The notes beneath the pieces are model-generated. The model was not told the DNA's origin, made no database searches, and saw only the letters and a list, made by a program, of their open reading frames with translations. Below are positions 59,234-64,000 of a stretch of 64,000 nt of DNA, in pieces. Every line of letters starts with the position of its first letter. Positions within the stretch are counted from its first letter, which is position 1. Made by a program: the position numbers and the translations under genes. The stretch is taken from contig NZ_AUDI01000012.1 of NCBI RefSeq assembly GCF_000425385.1, forward strand, positions 1 to 64,000, read 5' to 3'. The stretch comes from Pseudoduganella violaceinigra DSM 15887 (GTDB lineage Bacteria; Pseudomonadota; Gammaproteobacteria; Burkholderiales; Burkholderiaceae_D).

Positions 59234-60865
59234 ATGAACTTTGGAAACCTCAAAATCGGGGTCCGCCTTGCAGCGCTGGGCGGCTTCTTCCTGCTGGCGC
59301 TGTTGACGGTCGGCTACCAGGGCTGGAGTGCGATTAACCTCATCAAGTCGAACAATGCCCAGAGCATGCAGCGCTCGGTCGATCTGACCCAGGCTGTCGA
59401 TACTGCGCGCGGCGCCCAGGTTGAATTCAAGATTCAAGTTCAGGAGTGGAAAAACATCCTGGTGCGCGGCCATGATCCGGCCCAGCTGGAAAAATACTCG
59501 GCCGCTTTCGTCAAGAGCGGGCAAGCCACAAATGCCGAGTTGCAGAAACTGTCCGGCTTGTTTGCCAAGTTGAAGCTTGAAACCAATCTTGATGATGAAG
59601 CGATCAAGATGCACGAGGACTTGGGCAAGAACTATATGGCCGCGCTCAAACAGTTCGACACGGCCAACCCGGACAGCTACAAGATAGTCGACAAGGCCGT
59701 TGCCGGCATGGATCGTCCACCAACCAAGAAGATCGACGAGATCGTCGAGTTCATCGACACGCAGTCGAAGAAGAATGTGGCCGAAGCCACGGCTGCGGCG
59801 GAGGCGACCAGCCGTTCCGCCACCATCACGCTGCTCATCGTACTGGTCGTGACGACAGCCATCGGCGCCGCCATCGTGTGGTGGATCGTGAAGGGCATTA
59901 CCGGTCCGCTCGACCAGGCTATCGAAATTGCGAAGACCGTGGCTGCCGGTGACCTGAGCCGCGAAGTGGAAGTGAAGACCACCGACGAGGTCGGCGAGCT
60001 GCTGGGCGCCTTGAAGCAGATGAGCGGCAACCTGGCCGAAATTGTGGGCCGTGTGCGCGTCGGTACGGAGACCATCGCCAGCGCTTCGAGCGAGGTGGCG
60101 ACGGGCAGCATGGACTTGTCGTCGCGTACCGAACAGCAGGCCGCCTCGCTGGAGGAAACCGCTTCGTCGATGACGGAGCTGACCAGCACCGTTCGGCAAA
60201 ACAATGAGAACGCGACCCAGGCGCGCAAGCTGGCCGACGAAGCGTCGAACGTCGCGGTGCGCGGCGGTGCCACCGTGTCCGAAGTGGTACAGACCATGGG
60301 CGCGATCAACGAGTCGTCGCGCAAGATTGTCGATATCATCGGCGTGATCGATGGCATCGCGTTCCAGACCAATATCCTGGCGCTGAATGCGGCGGTGGAA
60401 GCTGCGCGCGCAGGCGAACAGGGGCGCGGTTTTGCGGTGGTGGCAGGCGAGGTGCGCAACCTGGCGCATCGTTCCGCAGCCGCCGCGAAGGAAATCAAGG
60501 AATTGATCGGTAATTCGGTGGAGCGTGTGGAAGAGGGCAGCCGCCTGGTCGGCGAGGCCGGCGTGACCATGGAGGAAGTGGTCAACAGCGTGCGGCGTGT
60601 GACGTCGATCATTGGCGAGATTGCGATTGCAACCGGCGAGCAGCGCGACGGCATCGAGCAGATCAGCGATGCCATCGCCCAGATGGATTCGGTGACGCAG
60701 CAGAATGCGGCGCTGGTGGAGGAGGCCGCCGCCGCCGCCGAAGCCTTACAGCAGCAAGCCGCCAGCCTGACCGAGGCTGTTTCGGTGTTCAAGGTGCGCG
60801 ATGCGATGGGCGGCGCGCGTCCGCGGCTGTCCGCAAGCCGCAGCCTGCAGACCTTACCGGCTTAA
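59234..60865 (+). CDS. Methyl-accepting chemotaxis protein (Tar-like)
   Basis: 543 residues. Membrane helix at about 10-30, periplasmic four-helix sensor (about 35-190) with [20 protein letters not shown], a second helix (about 195-215), HAMP with [20 protein letters not shown], and the signalling domain with [20 protein letters not shown]. No C-terminal EWEEF tether, in contrast to the chemoreceptor at 50.4 kb. It converges with the glycosidase-esterase gene, whose stop overlaps by four bases. Confidence 0.92.
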   Translation: MNFGNLKIGVRLAALGGFFLLALLTVGYQGWSAINLIKSNNAQSMQRSVDLTQAVDTARGAQVEFKIQVQEWKNILVRGHDPAQLEKYSAAFVKSGQATNAELQKLSGLFAKLKLETNLDDEAIKMHEDLGKNYMAALKQFDTANPDSYKIVDKAVAGMDRPPTKKIDEIVEFIDTQSKKNVAEATAAAEATSRSATITLLIVLVVTTAIGAAIVWWIVKGITGPLDQAIEIAKTVAAGDLSREVEVKTTDEVGELLGALKQMSGNLAEIVGRVRVGTETIASASSEVATGSMDLSSRTEQQAASLEETASSMTELTSTVRQNNENATQARKLADEASNVAVRGGATVSEVVQTMGAINESSRKIVDIIGVIDGIAFQTNILALNAAVEAARAGEQGRGFAVVAGEVRNLAHRSAAAAKEIKELIGNSVERVEEGSRLVGEAGVTMEEVVNSVRRVTSIIGEIAIATGEQRDGIEQISDAIAQMDSVTQQNAALVEEAAAAAEALQQQAASLTEAVSVFKVRDAMGGARPRLSASRSLQTLPA

Positions 60866-61044
60866 GGTTTTTTCCTGCCGAAGAACCAGGCCAGCGCGAC
60901 GTGGACGCGACTGGCCCAGGACTGCTCATTATGGCGCCCGCCTTCATCGACCAGGAACAGCAGGTCGCGCCCTTCCCGGTAGCCTTTCTTCAGCAGGGCC
61001 TGGCGGAATGTTTCGCTGTCATCCAGGCCGTCATACACCGTTCC
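60862..61044 (-). pseudogene. Out-of-frame C-terminal end of the esterase domain
   Basis: In the frame one base away, this segment reads as a clean continuation of the esterase: GTVYDGLDDSETFRQALL, then a region with EGGRHNEQSWASRV, and ending WFFGRKKP. The DD and the His of GGRHNE are the likely catalytic Asp and His. Adding one G to the GCGGAACGG at about 61043 would join it to the main frame and give about 1043 residues. It could be a real inactivating mutation or a sequencing slip in a G run. Confidence 0.7.
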
Positions 61045-63992
61045 GCATCGATATAGAACCTCACCGGCATCCGTTTCGGTGGATGCTTGAGTGCGTCCTT
61101 GTTGTTCCACCAGAAGGAGCTGGAGAAGCCCCCAGCCATCGAGAATACCTGCGGGTAGCGCTGCGCAATGCCGATCGATGCAAGGCCGCCCAGGGATGAT
61201 CCCATCACCGCTGTGTGCTGGCGGCCCGGCTTGGTGCGGTATTGCTTGTCGACCCAGGGCTTGACCGTCTTCGCCACGAAGTCGGCGTAGGCCTTGAGTT
61301 TTCCGCCGCCGTGTTTGGGATCGCAACAGGGTGTGTATTCGGCAACGCGGTCGCTGTTATTGTCGATGCCGACCACGATCACTTCATCCATTTCCCCGTC
61401 GCGCAGCAGGCGGTCGATCACCTCGTCGATATTCCATTCGGTACCGAAGCTGGCTGTTTTGGGATCGAACAGGTTCTGGCCGTCGTGCATGTAAAGCACG
61501 GGATAGCGGCGCTTGGTGTCGCTGCCGTAGCTTGGCGGCAGGTAGATGCGCAAAGTGCGCTCGTTGCCGAGCTGGGGGGATGTGAATTTTTCCACCAATT
61601 GCAGGGTGCCGTGGCGCGCGGGCTTCGGCGCCGCAGCGGCGGGGAGCAGGCGTGCGCCTTGCACCTTCGCTTCGTTACGGGCACCGCCGGCGCCGCCGGC
61701 ATCGGCGTAAGCGGCATTGCTTTGCAGGCCGCTCATATTGTAGAACGGCTCCAGCTCGAGCCGGTAGCTTCCTTGTTTCAGCTGCGCGGTCAACGGTGTG
61801 GACCATGCCGGGCCGTTGCCGGGGGCATTGTGCGGCATCTGGATGATGCCCTCGGCCGCTACCGCTCCTTGCTGGTCGCGCAGGTGCAGCATGTACACGG
61901 CGTTGGTGACGCCGAGGTTGATCTGGTGGGCATGGTTGTCGTAGCGGAACTGGACGTAATAGCGGCCGTCTTTGGCAACGGTCACGCTGTCGATCGGACC
62001 GGCGTTGTTGTCCTCCGCCGCGGGACACAGGGCTTGCGAGTGATGGCTGCGCGTGCCGGTCGCCGGGTAGACGGTCTCCACCGCATAGCAGGACGACGCC
62101 AGCGGGGTGCTGTGATCGGTCCAGTCGCCAGCAGTGATATTGCTTGCGATGAGCTGCCCGTCGCGATAGATGTTATACCGGGCCTCACCCTGCAAGTTCG
62201 CGCCCGGCGCGATATGCAGTCTCGCGCCCGGATTCCCGGGCACGATTTGGACGACGGGTTCCGGCGGTGCAGTGGATGCCGTCTCGCCGCCGGCAAAGGT
62301 GATTTGCCTGCGTCCCGGCACCAGCGGCCCCATTTCCACCTCGACCAGGTTATCGTCCGCCAGCGCATTCCATGCGACGGGACCTTGGATGTCCTTGCCG
62401 TTCACCTTTGCGCCGGTCGGCAGGTAGTAGCCCTCCAGCGCCACGGCAGGAGGAAGCTTGATCTTGATGCGCAGCCGCTTGCCATGCAGGGCGAGCCCGG
62501 AAAGTTCCACCTGTTCGCTGCCCGTGAACCATTCGCGGCGCAGGCGGGACGTGATGAATGGATTGATGTTCAGGCGTTCCGAGTCCACGGTGACGCCGAA
62601 CGCCTGCTGTACCACCATTCCCAGGAAAGCCCCGACAGACCAAAGCTGGCGCCGGGAATTGATGGCCGGTGCGGACGGATCGCCGCCTTGCCATTCCATG
62701 TTCTCCATGTTCGACAGTTTCAGCGCCGCGCCTTGCAGCAGGCTGGCGTAGGCAGCATCCGCCACGGCTACGTTGCCGTATTGGGCCGCAGCGCGCAGGC
62801 CGTAGGCGCTCACAAAGGGCCACAAGGCGCGATTGTGGTACGCCGGGACACCTGGCTGCTGCGGCCAGATCACCGGAGCCCCCAGCGGTCCATGCGGATA
62901 GCGGGCCAGGATCGATTGCGCCTGTTCGGCATCCGCCACGCCTGTGATGATGGCGAGCGACTCGCCAAGCCAGTCGAACTTGTGCAGGGGCGCACCGTCG
63001 AAATGGCCTGCGGTCAGGCTGCTGTACATGCCGGCGTCCTTGAGCCACAGGCGGTCATTGATGGCAATCTTCAGGTCCGCCGCCCAGAGGACGTAGCGCC
63101 GCACATCGTCGTTATCGCCGGCTTCCAGTGCAAGTTCCGCAGCCAATGTCAGGGCTTTGTAATGTGCGACATTGGTCGACAGAGACTGCGACGTGGCCAT
63201 GCTGGAAAGGTCGTTCGAAATCCAGGCCGCATACGATTGCTCGCGCCAGTCGAGGAAGGACTGCTCTCCGTTGTACAGACCGCTCGCCGGATCGTAGGCG
63301 GCAATGCGGTCGTTCTCAATGGTATTGCGCAGGGCATGCAGCGCGGTCGCCGCAAATTGCGCGCGTTCTTCCGGCGGCAGGGATTTGAGCACCTGTTCGG
63401 CACCGAAGGCCCAGCTGACGCGGTCGGTGCTGACAGGCCAACTGCCGCCGCTGCCGGTATCCTGCACGATCTGCAGGCCGTCTTCGCTGCCTGCCGCCAG
63501 CGCCGGCTTCGCGCCGCGATAGCCGGAGAGCTTGAACTGCAGCGAGTTGCGAGTGCGTTGCGGGTCAAGCATCGCCAGGCCAAGACTAGCTGCGTAGGAC
63601 AGGTCGCGTGTCCACACGTAATGCCATTTCTCCCCGGTTTCGAAGCACAAGCATGCAATCGGCTGGCCAGCGTTATAGCTGCCGTCGCGGATCGCCTGTA
63701 CGGAATCCTGTTTCATTTCCGTAATTGCCAGCGCAAACAGGGCGTCGAAGGCCAGGTTGCCGCTGCGGACCTTGGGCTGGCCTGGCTGTTCGGCATAGGT
63801 GATCGACTGTGGCGCATTGTCGCGCAGCGGCATGGTGGTGGACTGCGTGTAGCTGCGCAGGTCCGCTTGCGTATCAGGCGTGGCGAAGCGCGCCTTGTAG
63901 GCGCCAAAAGGCAGCTCGAAACTGGTATCGGCCAGTGCTGGTGCGCACGCCACCGCACCCGCGATGGCTGCGGCAATAGCGCGCCGCATCAT
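60990..63992 (-). CDS. Glycosidase-esterase fusion enzyme, frameshifted at the C-terminus
   Basis: The readable frame has 1000 residues with a signal peptide (ending ALA before DTSFEL). The first 520 residues are an (alpha/alpha)6-barrel glycosidase like glucoamylases and glycogen-debranching enzymes: HYVWTRDLSYAASLGLAML, SWPVSTDRVSWAFGAEQVL, and QLWSVGAFLGMVVQQAFGV. A beta-sandwich follows (about 530-760). The C-terminus (about 800 on) is a putative esterase with PVLYMHDGQNLFDP and nucleophile Ser933 in GSSLGG. After residue 983 the frame is wrong: one G seems missing at 61043-61044, so the protein ends in an unrelated ERCMTAWMTAKHSARPC. The true end, with the catalytic His, continues in another frame to 60862. 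Confidence 0.8.
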   Translation of the reverse strand: MMRRAIAAAIAGAVACAPALADTSFELPFGAYKARFATPDTQADLRSYTQSTTMPLRDNAPQSITYAEQPGQPKVRSGNLAFDALFALAITEMKQDSVQAIRDGSYNAGQPIACLCFETGEKWHYVWTRDLSYAASLGLAMLDPQRTRNSLQFKLSGYRGAKPALAAGSEDGLQIVQDTGSGGSWPVSTDRVSWAFGAEQVLKSLPPEERAQFAATALHALRNTIENDRIAAYDPASGLYNGEQSFLDWREQSYAAWISNDLSSMATSQSLSTNVAHYKALTLAAELALEAGDNDDVRRYVLWAADLKIAINDRLWLKDAGMYSSLTAGHFDGAPLHKFDWLGESLAIITGVADAEQAQSILARYPHGPLGAPVIWPQQPGVPAYHNRALWPFVSAYGLRAAAQYGNVAVADAAYASLLQGAALKLSNMENMEWQGGDPSAPAINSRRQLWSVGAFLGMVVQQAFGVTVDSERLNINPFITSRLRREWFTGSEQVELSGLALHGKRLRIKIKLPPAVALEGYYLPTGAKVNGKDIQGPVAWNALADDNLVEVEMGPLVPGRRQITFAGGETASTAPPEPVVQIVPGNPGARLHIAPGANLQGEARYNIYRDGQLIASNITAGDWTDHSTPLASSCYAVETVYPATGTRSHHSQALCPAAEDNNAGPIDSVTVAKDGRYYVQFRYDNHAHQINLGVTNAVYMLHLRDQQGAVAAEGIIQMPHNAPGNGPAWSTPLTAQLKQGSYRLELEPFYNMSGLQSNAAYADAGGAGGARNEAKVQGARLLPAAAAPKPARHGTLQLVEKFTSPQLGNERTLRIYLPPSYGSDTKRRYPVLYMHDGQNLFDPKTASFGTEWNIDEVIDRLLRDGEMDEVIVVGIDNNSDRVAEYTPCCDPKHGGGKLKAYADFVAKTVKPWVDKQYRTKPGRQHTAVMGSSLGGLASIGIAQRYPQVFSMAGGFSSSFWWNNKDALKHPPKRMPVRFYIDAERCMTAWMTAKHSARPC

Positions 63993-64000
63993 TGGACCTC

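Noticed and set aside
59216..60469. Minus-strand frame opposite the second chemoreceptor
   Set aside because: Shadow. The plus-strand gene has the full receptor signature.

Overview
The window is chromosomal DNA from a GC-rich betaproteobacterium, most likely Oxalobacteraceae (Massilia, Duganella or Janthinobacterium type). This is inferred from strong third-position G/C use in the core genes, a phasin of polyhydroxyalkanoate granules, many chemotaxis, c-di-GMP and two-component genes, and extended palindromic intergenic repeats. I see no rRNA, tRNA or CRISPR array.

Layout. 1-3.8 kb is an accessory segment. It holds the 3' end of an IS transposase, three small unknown genes, a small zinc-ribbon protein and a membrane-anchored GIY-YIG (T5orf172-type) protein. 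3.8-10.4 kb is a five-gene minus-strand efflux operon in the order outer-membrane channel, periplasmic adaptor, RND pump, GyrI-like ligand-binding protein, DUF1003 membrane protein. 10.6-13.2 kb is a DUF1800/DUF1501 secreted pair. 13.2-15.8 kb has a Tat-exported polysaccharide deacetylase-like protein, a secreted SnoaL-like protein and a divergent LysR regulator. 15.7-18.5 kb is a compact operon for an outer-membrane barrel, a flavinylated periplasmic protein, an ApbE flavin transferase and a four-helix membrane protein with paired histidines, preceded by a Fur-box-like site. 18.6-20.7 kb is a receiver-histidine kinase plus dual-receiver protein. 20.8-26.3 kb is a coupled operon of M1 peptidase, DUF6702 protein, TonB-dependent receptor and 2OG-Fe(II) dioxygenase. 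26.5-30.9 kb has an OhrR-like regulator, then a Cys-rich small protein, an HD-GYP protein and a CHASE histidine kinase.

30.9-37.5 kb is a second accessory block of small hypothetical, membrane and secreted proteins. It includes a tandem duplicate in which one copy has decayed. 37.6-41.5 kb has a sugar-phosphate isomerase-like gene coupled to a phytanoyl-CoA dioxygenase, with a divergent LysR gene and an inverted-repeat operator between them, then a DUF418 protein. 41.5-46.6 kb has an M29/NicX-like protein, small membrane proteins, an 18-residue-repeat lipoprotein and a TPR diguanylate cyclase. 46.9-49.3 kb is an ABC exporter, followed by an outer-membrane phospholipase A, a chemoreceptor with a CheR-tether pentapeptide, the MdlA/MdlB heterodimeric ABC exporter, a phasin, a cytosine deaminase-acetyltransferase operon and a second chemoreceptor. 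The window ends in a glycosidase-esterase fusion with a frameshift near its C-terminus.

The most interesting items are the iron-linked flavin/haem electron-transfer operon (15.8-18.5 kb), the pair of palindromic repeats with compensated arms and mutually inverted loops (26.42 and 55.88 kb), the GIY-YIG coiled-coil membrane protein (2.4-3.3 kb), the peptidase-receptor-dioxygenase operon (20.8-26.3 kb), and the frameshifted fusion enzyme (60.9-64.0 kb).
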